From assembly GCA_002455605.1 (NCBI GenBank), contig DKLE01000036.1, forward strand, positions 1 to 7,992: a stretch of 7,992 bases of DNA, written 5' to 3'. Positions 1 through 7,398 of the stretch are shown in pieces; the stretch's first letter is position 1; every line of letters starts with the position of its first letter. The notes under the pieces were generated by a model. The model was given only the letters and a program-made list of their open reading frames with translations, had not been told where the DNA came from and made no database searches. This DNA comes from Firmicutes bacterium UBA6648. Its GTDB lineage: Bacteria > Bacillota > Clostridia > Peptostreptococcales > Anaerovoracaceae. Made by a program: the position numbers and the translations under genes.

Positions 1-487
1 ATTCCCCGAATATTTCTAGAATAACATTGACAGCCGAAATAATTTCATTTCTTTTTGTTTCATCCATAACAAATACAGGAGATACAAGATTTTTAGACTT
101 TCCATTGCTAACAATTGTAAATTCAATACCAGTTGGAGGTATGACCTGTCTCTGAAATCTTTCATATGAAATCGATGTAGATTCAGTTACTTCTCTTGTT
201 TCTCCTCTACCTGCCCACTGTTTATATGTCCATTCAATCATTCTTGAATGCTGCTCCTTGGGTTTATCTCTTAATAATATATAATCCCCCTCGGCATTTC
301 TCCTCGTAGCTGGTCCAATTATGTCGGGTAGAATTGTTTCTCCTATTTTCAATTCGTTTGTGAAACCAATCTCCTTCATTTCTTTAATTCTTTTTTCTAC
401 ATCCACTACTCCGACTCTAAAACGTGAACCTGTTTCTAATACTTTTAACTTAGATAAGTTTCTTATCCTTTTTTGTTTAATAATCAT
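1..487 (-). CDS. Unrecognised protein, N-terminal 162 codons (runs off the window)
   Basis: This open frame starts at an ATG (487-485) and continues without a stop to the window edge. The ATG is preceded by AAAGGGTG (501-494) at normal spacing, a convincing ribosome binding site. The visible part is soluble-looking, basic at the very N-terminus (MIIKQKRIRN), and has no signal peptide or membrane segment. Notable stretches are GSRFRVGVVDVEKRIKEM (about residues 20-37), LPDIIGPATRRNAEGDY (about 53-69), an aromatic stretch EWTYKQWAGRGETRE (about 84-98) and QRQVIPPTGIEF (about 110-121). I do not recognise the family and propose no function. It follows a short gene remnant whose stop lies 33 bp before this start, so it may once have been the second gene of another operon. 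No stop separates it by a minus-strand terminator from the restriction operon upstream, so read-through is possible. That it is a real gene is fairly certain from its length, RBS and amino-acid composition. Confidence 0.75.
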   Translation of the reverse strand, partial: MIIKQKRIRNLSKLKVLETGSRFRVGVVDVEKRIKEMKEIGFTNELKIGETILPDIIGPATRRNAEGDYILLRDKPKEQHSRMIEWTYKQWAGRGETREVTESTSISYERFQRQVIPPTGIEFTIVSNGKSKNLVSPVFVMDETKRNEIISAVNVILEIFGE

Positions 488-493
488 CTTATA

Positions 494-501
494 CACCCTT
501 T
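494..501 (-). promoter_or_regulatory. Ribosome binding site of the unknown gene at 487
   Basis: On the minus strand AAAGGGTG is followed by TATAAG and then ATG. This supports ATG 487-485 as the start of the partial gene and argues that the gene is real although it was cut by the window edge. Confidence 0.6.
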
Positions 502-520
502 CATTTTATTGTGAATTGTT

Positions 521-613
521 TTAATTCAACATTTCCTCAAACTCACCATTTGATAATACGAATTCGCAAGCCAAGTAATTATTGATTTCTTCACCTACAA
601 TATGATAAGATGA
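521..613 (-). pseudogene. C-terminal remnant of a lost gene (30 codons, no start)
   Basis: A minus-strand frame is open from just after an in-frame TAA (616-614) to a TAA at 523-521. It reads SSYHIVGEEINNYLACEF followed by VLSNGEFEEMLN. There is no ATG or GTG start in the frame; the only conventional start is an internal TTG giving 17 residues without an evident RBS. The acidic, helix-like composition resembles a protein C-terminus more than random AT-rich DNA, and it stops 33 bp before the start of the unknown gene at 487, as an upstream operon partner would. I infer that the 5' part of a gene was removed, perhaps when the restriction-modification operon was acquired. The alternative is a chance open frame; 30 codons is short enough for that to be a serious possibility. 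Confidence 0.3.
601..606 (+). promoter_or_regulatory. Possible plus-strand -10 box (TATGAT)
   Basis: TATGAT matches five of six bases of the sigma-70/sigma-A -10 consensus. The best -35 candidate at 16 bp spacing is TTATTG (579-584), which is poor. If active, transcription would begin near 612-614 and end at the terminator at 645-680, giving an RNA of roughly 65-70 nt. AT-rich DNA often contains such boxes by chance, so this is weak on its own and only gains weight from the plus-facing terminator just downstream. Confidence 0.25.
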
Positions 614-680
614 TTATGAATTAAGATAGGCTATGCTTATCAGTCCCCATAGTTGCTACCAACATCTATGGGGCTTTTTT
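612..680 (+). ncRNA. Candidate small plus-strand RNA (about 68 nt)
   Basis: The stretch between the TATGAT box at 601-606 and the T-run at 675-680 contains no coding frame on the plus strand, yet it ends in a textbook intrinsic terminator facing plus. The 5' half, around TAAGATAGGCTATGCTTA (622-639), can form a small imperfect hairpin (TAAGAT with AT-G-CTTA around AGGCT). I do not recognise a known RNA family. A short untranslated RNA is one explanation; a terminator orphaned from a deleted plus-strand gene, or one that insulates the operon from antisense transcription, explains it equally well. The 5' end is a guess. Confidence 0.25.
645..680 (+). terminator. Intrinsic terminator facing the plus strand
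   Basis: CCCCATAG (645-652) pairs perfectly with CTATGGGG (666-673). Inside the loop TTG (653-655) can pair with CAA (660-662) around CTAC, leaving CAT bulged. The hairpin is followed by C and six T (675-680). On the minus strand the hairpin is followed by ACTGATAAG with no T-run, so it is not a good terminator for the restriction-modification operon, which ends at 718. Its orientation is opposite to every gene in the window. Confidence 0.75.
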
Positions 681-717
681 CGTATTATAAATTTTGGTAA
701 TGCTATAACATTCGTTA

Positions 718-1443
718 CTATAACTCTCTTACAACTTCATCATCCAATATTTTTTTTCGTTGCTTCCAATCTGGCATCAAAGATGTCATAAAATCATAGA
801 AATTTGAATCATGGTTCCTATACTTGAAATGAATTAATTCATGAAGAACAACATAATCAATACATAGCTTAGGTGCTTTTATCAATTCACTATTAAGTAG
901 TATAAGTTGTTTTTCAGGGATACATGAACCCCATCTAGCTTTCATTTTCCTTATTTGGATTACTGGTTTGTCAATACCGTACTTTTCTAAATATTGATAC
1001 ATTCTTTGGAGGCTTTCATTGAATTTTTCATGTGCTTTTTCTCTATACCAATTATTAATCAATTTTTCTTTTCTGGTGTAGTTATGCTTATCATTCACAG
1101 ATAGATAGAGATAGCCTCTATAGTATTTAACACCTTCAATTTTATCGCTTTCTTCGACTTTTAGGCGATATTGCTTACCCAGATACTTAAATGTTTCACC
1201 GCTCAAATATTCTTTATCTGCAATATGTTCTGACTGAACATCTTTGAAGTAACCTACATTTGTTATAATCCAATGAGCCTTAGATTTTACAAAACTAAGG
1301 ATATATTCAATAGGAACTTTATCGCTGGCTGAAACAATAATACTCATATCTGGCCTGACACTCAAATTTATATTTTTTACATTTTTCCGTTGCAAATCAA
1401 ATTCTATAATTTTTCCTCTATAGGTGATTTTGTGTTTTTCCAT
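718..1443 (-). CDS. YgjP/DUF45-type (M48-like, SprT-like) zinc metallopeptidase
   Basis: A predicted soluble zinc-dependent peptidase of 241 residues. The C-terminal domain carries the zincin motif HELIH (about residues 201-205: two zinc-binding histidines and the catalytic glutamate) and a downstream NHDSNFY, whose His (about 211) is the likely third ligand. The family signature RKMKARWGSC (about 165-174) lies before it. The N-terminal ~110 residues form the beta-rich domain usual in YgjP-like proteins, and the length is typical. I chose ATG 1443 because AGGCGG (1454-1449) sits 5 bp before it; a GTG six bases upstream (1449) lies inside that site and is less likely. The gene begins 9 bp after the hsdR stop, whose TAG overlaps the RBS, so it is coupled to the operon. 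It ends in tandem stops TAG TAA. Its substrate is unknown. Possible roles are control of the restriction subunit or removal of proteins from DNA, both inferred only from context and distant family relations. Confidence 0.88.
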   Translation of the reverse strand: MEKHKITYRGKIIEFDLQRKNVKNINLSVRPDMSIIVSASDKVPIEYILSFVKSKAHWIITNVGYFKDVQSEHIADKEYLSGETFKYLGKQYRLKVEESDKIEGVKYYRGYLYLSVNDKHNYTRKEKLINNWYREKAHEKFNESLQRMYQYLEKYGIDKPVIQIRKMKARWGSCIPEKQLILLNSELIKAPKLCIDYVVLHELIHFKYRNHDSNFYDFMTSLMPDWKQRKKILDDEVVREL

Positions 1444-1448
1444 AGTCA

Positions 1449-1454
1449 CCGCCT
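1449..1454 (-). promoter_or_regulatory. Ribosome binding site of the peptidase gene, overlapping the hsdR stop
   Basis: AGGCGG, followed by TGACT and ATG, differs from the consensus AGGAGG at one base. It overlaps the TAG stop of hsdR (1455-1453), so ribosomes ending hsdR are placed to start the peptidase. It decides for ATG 1443 over GTG 1449. Confidence 0.6.
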
Positions 1455-4400
1455 AGTACCTTCTTAGGGCCACAGTTTTAATATTTTCAATCATTGTATC
1501 TATCTGATCAAAGGTCATTTTAGGAAAATGCTTTTTCTTGACTAGATACAAAAGTTCATCTATCTCCTGAGAAATTTTCTTATGAACATCTGGATTATCG
1601 TGCCAATCCACCTTACAATGCCTTTCAATAATCACGTCAACTTCCATTGCAATATCGGCTAAAATACCTTCATAGTTGTAGATAGGGCCATCTTCTGCCA
1701 CTAACTCTGTAACTCCTGCTTCATAATACCTTTCATCTTCAAGCACTTCTTTAACCACACCATAAAAGGCTTGAGCATGGATATTATGTTTGATTTTCTC
1801 TGGGTAAGTTGTACCTGAATACCCCTTTCTAAAATCATTCATAACATTTCGCATTTTTTCTAGGTATTCTAATTCAGAGATTCTTTTCTCCTTATACTGC
1901 TCTATGATTTCTTCAATACGTTCGGAGAATTTCTTATAATAAGCTGGATTCTCATCCCACTTTTCACTGATGCGTTTTGTCATTCTTGTACGAATTGCAT
2001 CTGCTTTAGCTCTTGGCGAACCCAAACGCATCAACTCATCTTCGAACTCTTTTTCATTCAGGATATCCACTGGTGCCGTTATCTGAATGATATCTTCCGC
2101 AGCAATATAGGTATCCATCAGATTTCTCATCTTAGCCTCATACTCTTTATGATCAATGGTGTCAGAATATCTAAGCTTTACAGAAGCTCTAAGTTCTTGA
2201 TAAAACTTAAACTCACGTTTATAAAGCTTGATATCATCTTCACCTATGGCATTATAGACATGCTCTGACTCAAGAGCTATACCTAAGTATTTTCCGAAGT
2301 TACTTAACTGATTATAGAAGTCATTTCGAAGGGCTTCATCACCTAGCAACAGTTCGTACTCTTCCTTATCCTGTTTGTTTTTGATTCCTTTGAATATGGC
2401 CACAACATTTGAATAGGATTCTCTTAGTTTTCCTACTATACTAATGACATCAACTAGTGCACCTTCAAGATCTTTTCCATCAAAGTTTTCAAGACCCGCA
2501 CCTGAATAGGTTCTCATAGCTGAATCCAGTTCTTGAATAAGTCCTCTATAATCTACTATTAACCCAAAATCCTTTCCTTCATAGAGCCTGTTCACACGTG
2601 CTATAGCCTGCAACAAAGTATGCTCTTTCATCGGTTTATCAACATAGAGAACAGATGCCCTAGGAGCGTCAAAACCAGTTAAAAGCTTATCGACTACAAT
2701 CAAAATTTCTAATTCATCACCATCAATAAATTCACTCTTGATGTGGTCTTCATATTTTTGTGGATCACTGTAGGCTTCCATCATCTTATTCCAAAATTTG
2801 AGAACACGATCTTTTGGTTCTTCATCAACCTCGTCATACCCTTCCCGTTGATCTGGCGGTGAAATAACAATAGCTGTTTTTAAATCTCCATATTCATCAA
2901 AGGACTCTTTGTAACGAATGGCATCAAATTTTGATGCTGTGGCTAGCATTGCTTTTGCAAAGGTATCTTTATAAAATTTTGTATAATGTACGTAGATATC
3001 ATCTGCAATCAAACGAATACGCTGTTCTGATGAAGCAATTGCTTCAAATTTACTCCACTTCTTTTTAAGTTCTTCTGCTTGCTTCTCAGCCAAATTCCTC
3101 GTAATCATTTCAATACGCTTATCAATAGCATTCCGATTTACTGTCTGTTCAACAAGTCTTCCTTCGTAGAGCAGTGGCACAATGGCACCATCTTCAACAC
3201 CATCTTTAATAGTGTACTTGTGAATCATACGTCCACCGAACTTCTTCATGGTACTCTTATCTTTTTTCATCAAAGGTGTACCTGTAAACCCTAAATAACA
3301 GGCATTCGGGAATACTTTCTTCATTTTGATATTTAGTTCTCCATATTGGGTCCTATGAGATTCATCAATTAATACAAATATATTTTTTGACTTTACAGGT
3401 TTCTGATGCTTTGAAGCAGTATCAAACTTATGTACCAAAGATGTAATAATATCTGCTCCGTTATTGTTAATCAGCTCTACAAGATGCCTCCCGCTTATGG
3501 CTCTTTCGGCTCTCAGTCTCGAATGATTAAAGGTTTGATGTATCTGGCTATCTAGTTCGATTCGGTCTGTAATGACCAACACCTGGGGATGAATATCAGC
3601 AAACTGAGATAAAATGTACCTTGAAAGCATCACCATAGTTAGGGACTTACCTGAACCTTGAGTATGCCAAATAACACCTGATTGGCGGTTACCATTCCTA
3701 TCGGTTTCTACAATGGTTCTAATGATTTCTTTGATAGCGAAATACTGTTGGTATCTTGCTATCTTTTTTATATTTTTATCATACAATGTGAAAAAACGTA
3801 TAATTTCTATAACTCTTTTTGGATGAAACAGGGAAATAATATTTTTATCCTGCACCGTTGGTATTCTACAAGTAACAGTCTCTGCTAGTGTTTCTTCAAA
3901 CCACTTATACTCAATAGACTCCTTATCTTCTTTCCATAATGACCAAAACTTTTTAGGTGTTCCAGTAGTGGCATACTGGGTTTCATTCTTGTTTGTAACC
4001 ATGACAATCTGAACAAATTTGAATAGCTGTGGAATATATTCTTTTCCCTGATTTCTAAGCATTTGGCTAATTCCCTGAGAGATAGAGATACTTGCTTTCT
4101 TACATTCAATCACCCCAAATGGAATGCCGTTAATAAAAGTAACAATGTCAGGACGTACAGTACCTTGTCCATCCTCTCGTTCCACCGAAAATTCTTCCAC
4201 CACATGGAAAACATTGTTCTCAGGATTTTCCCAATCAATATAGTTCAGATTAAAGGACTTCGTACCATCCATTTCAGAAAGACTTTCTGGATAGCTCCGG
4301 CCTAAAATTAATGAGTCATAAATCTTCTCATTGGTTTTAATTAAACCATCTGTTAACGCTTCTTCAATATCAAGTATTGCCTGCTGAATATTCTTTTCTG

Positions 4401-4608
4401 AAAACTTATATGTGCAACCCTTAAAATCAAAGCTATTAATGGCTGTTAATCGTTCGTACAAAATATCTTTAAGAACAACATTATACAGATTCCCTCGCAT
4501 CTGCTCTGCTTTTTCGGGCGAAATGATGGTATACCCTATTTTATTTAATACCTCCAAAGCAGGGATTTGAGATATGTTCATTTCATCGTATGCTTCCGCT
4601 CTACGCAC
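1453..4608 (-). CDS. hsdR: Type I restriction enzyme R subunit (ATP-dependent translocase and endonuclease)
   Basis: The motor and nuclease subunit of the type I complex: it binds the HsdM-HsdS core, pumps unmodified DNA with ATP and cuts at a distance. From the GTG start it has 1051 residues, the usual size of EcoR124I-like (type IC) subunits. The N-terminal nuclease domain shows the PD-(D/E)xK residues RPD (Asp about 154) and ECK (Glu 168, Lys 170). The SF2 helicase core follows: Walker A TQGSGKS (about 316-322), Walker B DESH (415-418), motif III GFTGTPL (440-446), motif V LLTGFDAP (642-649) and motif VI QAIARVNR (667-674). The C-terminal ~250 residues are helical and charged, like the HsdR C-terminal (DUF3387-type) domain. 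All catalytic motifs are intact and no frameshift is seen. GTG 4608 has a strong RBS 7 bp away; ATG 4626, six codons earlier, lies upstream of that RBS and has none of its own. The gene starts 4 bp after hsdS ends. Confidence 0.97.
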   Translation of the reverse strand: MRRAEAYDEMNISQIPALEVLNKIGYTIISPEKAEQMRGNLYNVVLKDILYERLTAINSFDFKGCTYKFSEKNIQQAILDIEEALTDGLIKTNEKIYDSLILGRSYPESLSEMDGTKSFNLNYIDWENPENNVFHVVEEFSVEREDGQGTVRPDIVTFINGIPFGVIECKKASISISQGISQMLRNQGKEYIPQLFKFVQIVMVTNKNETQYATTGTPKKFWSLWKEDKESIEYKWFEETLAETVTCRIPTVQDKNIISLFHPKRVIEIIRFFTLYDKNIKKIARYQQYFAIKEIIRTIVETDRNGNRQSGVIWHTQGSGKSLTMVMLSRYILSQFADIHPQVLVITDRIELDSQIHQTFNHSRLRAERAISGRHLVELINNNGADIITSLVHKFDTASKHQKPVKSKNIFVLIDESHRTQYGELNIKMKKVFPNACYLGFTGTPLMKKDKSTMKKFGGRMIHKYTIKDGVEDGAIVPLLYEGRLVEQTVNRNAIDKRIEMITRNLAEKQAEELKKKWSKFEAIASSEQRIRLIADDIYVHYTKFYKDTFAKAMLATASKFDAIRYKESFDEYGDLKTAIVISPPDQREGYDEVDEEPKDRVLKFWNKMMEAYSDPQKYEDHIKSEFIDGDELEILIVVDKLLTGFDAPRASVLYVDKPMKEHTLLQAIARVNRLYEGKDFGLIVDYRGLIQELDSAMRTYSGAGLENFDGKDLEGALVDVISIVGKLRESYSNVVAIFKGIKNKQDKEEYELLLGDEALRNDFYNQLSNFGKYLGIALESEHVYNAIGEDDIKLYKREFKFYQELRASVKLRYSDTIDHKEYEAKMRNLMDTYIAAEDIIQITAPVDILNEKEFEDELMRLGSPRAKADAIRTRMTKRISEKWDENPAYYKKFSERIEEIIEQYKEKRISELEYLEKMRNVMNDFRKGYSGTTYPEKIKHNIHAQAFYGVVKEVLEDERYYEAGVTELVAEDGPIYNYEGILADIAMEVDVIIERHCKVDWHDNPDVHKKISQEIDELLYLVKKKHFPKMTFDQIDTMIENIKTVALRRY

Positions 4609-4611
4609 AGT

Positions 4612-4620
4612 ATCACCTCT
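4612..4620 (-). promoter_or_regulatory. Ribosome binding site of hsdR, containing the hsdS stop codon
   Basis: AGAGGTGAT matches the 16S anti-Shine-Dalgarno complement GGAGGTGAT at eight of nine bases; GAGG (4619-4616) is 7 bp from GTG 4608. The TGA stop of hsdS (4615-4613) lies inside it, an arrangement typical of translational coupling. It is the reason for preferring GTG 4608 over ATG 4626 as the hsdR start. Confidence 0.65.
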
Positions 4621-5854
4621 TTTCATTTTCTTGGGTATTCACTCTTATTATGCCTGTTAATAGAAGTTGCATTAAGCCTTTCTTTTGTTGCTTTAGACTT
4701 TCTAGTTCTTTTTCTAATAAATCTATTTCATTATCGGCTGTTTTAAGAACTTCTCCAATTTTTTTCTGCTCCTCTAATGATTTAGGAATACGTAAAACCA
4801 GATTTTTCATAGTTGTTTCAGATATTTCCTTTTGTCCTGTACCACCTATCATATGTCCGACCCTTTTATAAAAGTCAACATTTGAAATATAGTAAAATAA
4901 AAACATTAAATCACCTTTAATTGTTGTTAAACTACTTATTGCATTTGATGCAATGTAATTTTTCATATTACTTGGTACAATTCCTATTCCACCGTTATGA
5001 TAATTCTGGCGTCCAATTAATATTTCATTTGGTTCTCTCAAATAATATGGCCTACCATTCTTTGTGTCATTTGGATATTTTTCAGTTGCTTCAATACCTT
5101 TTAAATGGAGTTTTACAGTTAGCAACTTATAATTCTGCGGCTCACTAACACGTTCTTTATTTAAAAACTTGAATACCTTGCCAAACTTCACTTCTTCCCA
5201 TGCATCATTAAATCCAGTAAATCTCACATTTCCAGTAAGTAATTTTTGCATCAGCCCCGCCTTTTGTTTTTTCTTTTCATCGATTAGCTTTTCTTTCAAT
5301 TCGATAGCTTTGTCCCAAGTTGAAATAATTTTGACTATTTTATCTTGTTCATGCTTTGATTTTGGAAATTTGACTATAAATGATTTTTTCAAAGTTGTAG
5401 GATTGATATTAGCTTGTTGTATTGCTTGAGTTGCAATTGTCTTAATTCTGTTTTGGGAATCTGACATATTCATATAATAATTAAGATAATAAGGATTAAT
5501 AATTTCTTGATTAATTTTAAATCTCACAATATATGATGCACACACGTAGTCCCCATCTAAATCAAAAATCGATACTTTACCAACTAAATCTGCACTATTA
5601 GTTCTATTAATCAGGATATCACCTGGATATAATTTAAGTCTTTGAAATTCACTGTTTTCTAATTCAAGAAAAACAAGATTATCAAGAACAATTTTGCCGT
5701 CTTTCATATTTCCCATTCGCAATACAGGAATGCCAGTGTTATCATTTGTTTTCTTAGAAGTGCCGTAATCAGATGAAAGTGTTAGTTTCCCTAAACTCAG
5801 ACTATTCCAATCAACTAATGCTTGTTTTTCTGTATTATTCATCTTGTCATTCAC
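4613..5854 (-). CDS. hsdS: Type I restriction-modification specificity subunit, two target recognition domains
   Basis: The DNA-recognition subunit, which directs both methylation and restriction to a split target. Its 413 residues show the classic duplicated layout: TRD1 (about 16-163), a first conserved helix (about 168-206, HEQDKIVKI to KAGLMQKLLTG), TRD2 (about 212-357), and a second conserved helix (about 360-401, LEEQKKIGEVL to KKGLMQLLLTG). The two helices are homologous and act as the ruler between half-sites and as the HsdM docking surface. No short tandem repeat is seen in the linker, so there is no sign of spacer-length switching of the EcoR124 kind. The start is GTG 5854, 9 bp after GGGGG (5868-5864); the first in-frame ATG (codon 5) has no RBS. 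The gene lies 14 bp after hsdM and 4 bp before hsdR. Its target sequence cannot be predicted by eye. Confidence 0.96.
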   Translation of the reverse strand: MNDKMNNTEKQALVDWNSLSLGKLTLSSDYGTSKKTNDNTGIPVLRMGNMKDGKIVLDNLVFLELENSEFQRLKLYPGDILINRTNSADLVGKVSIFDLDGDYVCASYIVRFKINQEIINPYYLNYYMNMSDSQNRIKTIATQAIQQANINPTTLKKSFIVKFPKSKHEQDKIVKIISTWDKAIELKEKLIDEKKKQKAGLMQKLLTGNVRFTGFNDAWEEVKFGKVFKFLNKERVSEPQNYKLLTVKLHLKGIEATEKYPNDTKNGRPYYLREPNEILIGRQNYHNGGIGIVPSNMKNYIASNAISSLTTIKGDLMFLFYYISNVDFYKRVGHMIGGTGQKEISETTMKNLVLRIPKSLEEQKKIGEVLKTADNEIDLLEKELESLKQQKKGLMQLLLTGIIRVNTQENEKR

Positions 5855-5863
5855 GAATACACA

Positions 5864-5868
5864 CCCCC
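5864..5868 (-). promoter_or_regulatory. Ribosome binding site of hsdS (GGGGG)
   Basis: GGGGG, in the context AAGGGGGTG, follows the hsdM stop TAA (5871-5869) directly and precedes GTG 5854 by 9 bp. It supports the non-ATG start and close coupling to hsdM. Confidence 0.5.
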
Positions 5869-7398
5869 TTAATATCCAAGTTCTTTAAGATAGTTATCCA
5901 TCTGTGCTTTAATCTCTTCAAGTTCTTCCTTAATACTCGCTATATTTTTAGCTACTTCTTCCATATCCACTAACTCTTCTTCTTCAAAAGTATCAACATA
6001 TCTTGGGATATTTAGGTTGTAATCATTCTCTTTTACTTCATCAAGAGATGCAACATAAGCGAACTTTTCAACATCTTCATAATTTTCATATGCATCAACA
6101 ATTCTCTGTATATCTTCTTCACGCAATTTATTCTGGTTCTTACCCTTTTCATAGTAGTCATCACCAGATGCATCTATAAATAGAATATCTTTTCTGTTTC
6201 TGTTCTGCTTAAATACTAAAATGCATGCAGGAATACCAGTACCGAAGAATAGATTTGCGGGAAGTCCAATTACAGCATCTAAAAGATTCATATCGATGAT
6301 TTTCTTTCTAATCTTTTCTTCACTTGCCCCTCTAAATAGTACCCCATGAGGCAATACAACACCCATTCTTCCATCTTCTGCTAATGAGTGAAGCATATGA
6401 AGAACGAAAGCATAATCTCCTTTTGATTTTGGTGGTACTCCCCAGGAAAAGCGCTTATATGGATCTAGTGAGGCTTCCATGTTGAAATTCTTATCACTAT
6501 CTTCCCCAGCAAAACCAGATGCCCATTTATCAAGCGAAAAAGGTGGATTTGCTACAATGACTTGAAACTTCATCAACTTATCGTTTTCTAAATGCTTCGG
6601 ATTAGCTAATGTGTCACCCCATTCGATTTTCGCATCATCAATATTATGCAAGAACATATTCATGCGACAAAGTGAATGCGTTTGGCCATTTCTTTCTTGT
6701 CCATAGATTTGAGCTTTCCCATTAGGAACTTTATTAAATGCTTTAATCAATAATGATCCAGAACCACAAGTAGGATCATAGATTCTATCATTTTCTTGAG
6801 GTTTTACTAATCTTGCTAAAAGCTCTGATACCTCAGCTGGGGTAAAGAACTCTCCACCCTTTTTTCCAGCATCTGAAGCAAAATTTCCTATCAAATATTC
6901 ATAGGCGTTTCCTATAACGTCATCACCTTTGAGCCTTGATGGTCTAAGGTCAAGGTCTTTAAAGTCCTCAAGTAGATTTTTCAGCATTGTATTTCGCTCT
7001 TTTGTACTACCAAGAACAGCTTCTGAATTAAAGTCTATATTTTTAAACACACCTCTTAACTTTGTCTTGTTCTCTTCTTCCACTTGTTCTAAGGCTATAT
7101 TAATGATCTCACCAATCTTTGGCTGGTTTCTTTTATCATAAATATAATCAAATGTAGATCTTTCATTCAAAACAAATCTCTCATAGCGCATTTGTCTTTC
7201 TACCATTTCTACATCATTATTATACTTTTCCATCATTTCTTGCCTACGTTCTTTATATATATCACTAACATACTTTATAAACAGCATAACTAAAATGTAG
7301 TCCTTATAGATAGCTGAATCTATTTTACCTCTAAATGTATCACACGCTCTCCATAGAGTTCCATTTATTTCTTCCTGAGTTAGCATTTTAATCTCCAT
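5869..7398 (-). CDS. hsdM: Type I DNA N6-adenine methyltransferase M subunit
   Basis: Transfers methyl groups from S-adenosylmethionine to adenine N6 within the site chosen by HsdS, protecting host DNA; two copies with one HsdS form the methylase. The 509-residue length is normal. An N-terminal helical HsdM_N domain (about 5-140) precedes the catalytic domain: GGEFFTP (181-187), AdoMet-binding motif I DPTCGSGSL (208-216), and the adenine-methylase motif IV NPPF (284-287). GVLFRG (352-357) and the acidic, helical C-terminus (about 470-505), which in this family contacts HsdS, are also present. All key residues are intact. ATG 7398 has GGAGG 8 bp upstream. ATG 7386, four codons in, has a weaker GGAG, so a slightly shorter form is possible. 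The start overlaps the end of the upstream half-S gene by 11 bp, which indicates coupling. Confidence 0.97.
   Translation of the reverse strand: MEIKMLTQEEINGTLWRACDTFRGKIDSAIYKDYILVMLFIKYVSDIYKERRQEMMEKYNNDVEMVERQMRYERFVLNERSTFDYIYDKRNQPKIGEIINIALEQVEEENKTKLRGVFKNIDFNSEAVLGSTKERNTMLKNLLEDFKDLDLRPSRLKGDDVIGNAYEYLIGNFASDAGKKGGEFFTPAEVSELLARLVKPQENDRIYDPTCGSGSLLIKAFNKVPNGKAQIYGQERNGQTHSLCRMNMFLHNIDDAKIEWGDTLANPKHLENDKLMKFQVIVANPPFSLDKWASGFAGEDSDKNFNMEASLDPYKRFSWGVPPKSKGDYAFVLHMLHSLAEDGRMGVVLPHGVLFRGASEEKIRKKIIDMNLLDAVIGLPANLFFGTGIPACILVFKQNRNRKDILFIDASGDDYYEKGKNQNKLREEDIQRIVDAYENYEDVEKFAYVASLDEVKENDYNLNIPRYVDTFEEEELVDMEEVAKNIASIKEELEEIKAQMDNYLKELGY

Noticed and set aside
321..524. Plus-strand frame of 67 codons at the left end
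   Set aside because: It lies antisense to the partial unknown gene (487-1), which has a better RBS and longer open frame; its hydrophobic F/S/L-rich composition is typical of antisense reading of an AT-rich gene.
645..680. The hairpin as terminator of the hsd operon
   Set aside because: On the minus strand it is followed by ACTGATAAG with no T-run; the T-run lies on the plus-strand 3' side only.
3885..4109. Minus-strand 74-codon frame inside hsdR
   Set aside because: It overlaps hsdR in another frame, has no separate RBS, and hsdR is uninterrupted there, so it does not mark a frameshift.
5238..5300. Spacer-length repeats between the TRDs of hsdS, as in EcoR124I/EcoDXXI
   Set aside because: The linker residues (KEKLIDEKKKQKAGLMQ) do not form a tandem repeat of a short peptide unit, and the DNA shows no tandem repeat.
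4590..5429. Plus-strand frames of 75-93 codons opposite hsdS and the start of hsdR
   Set aside because: All are antisense to confidently identified genes, Phe/Ser/Leu/Cys-rich, and lack recognisable domains.
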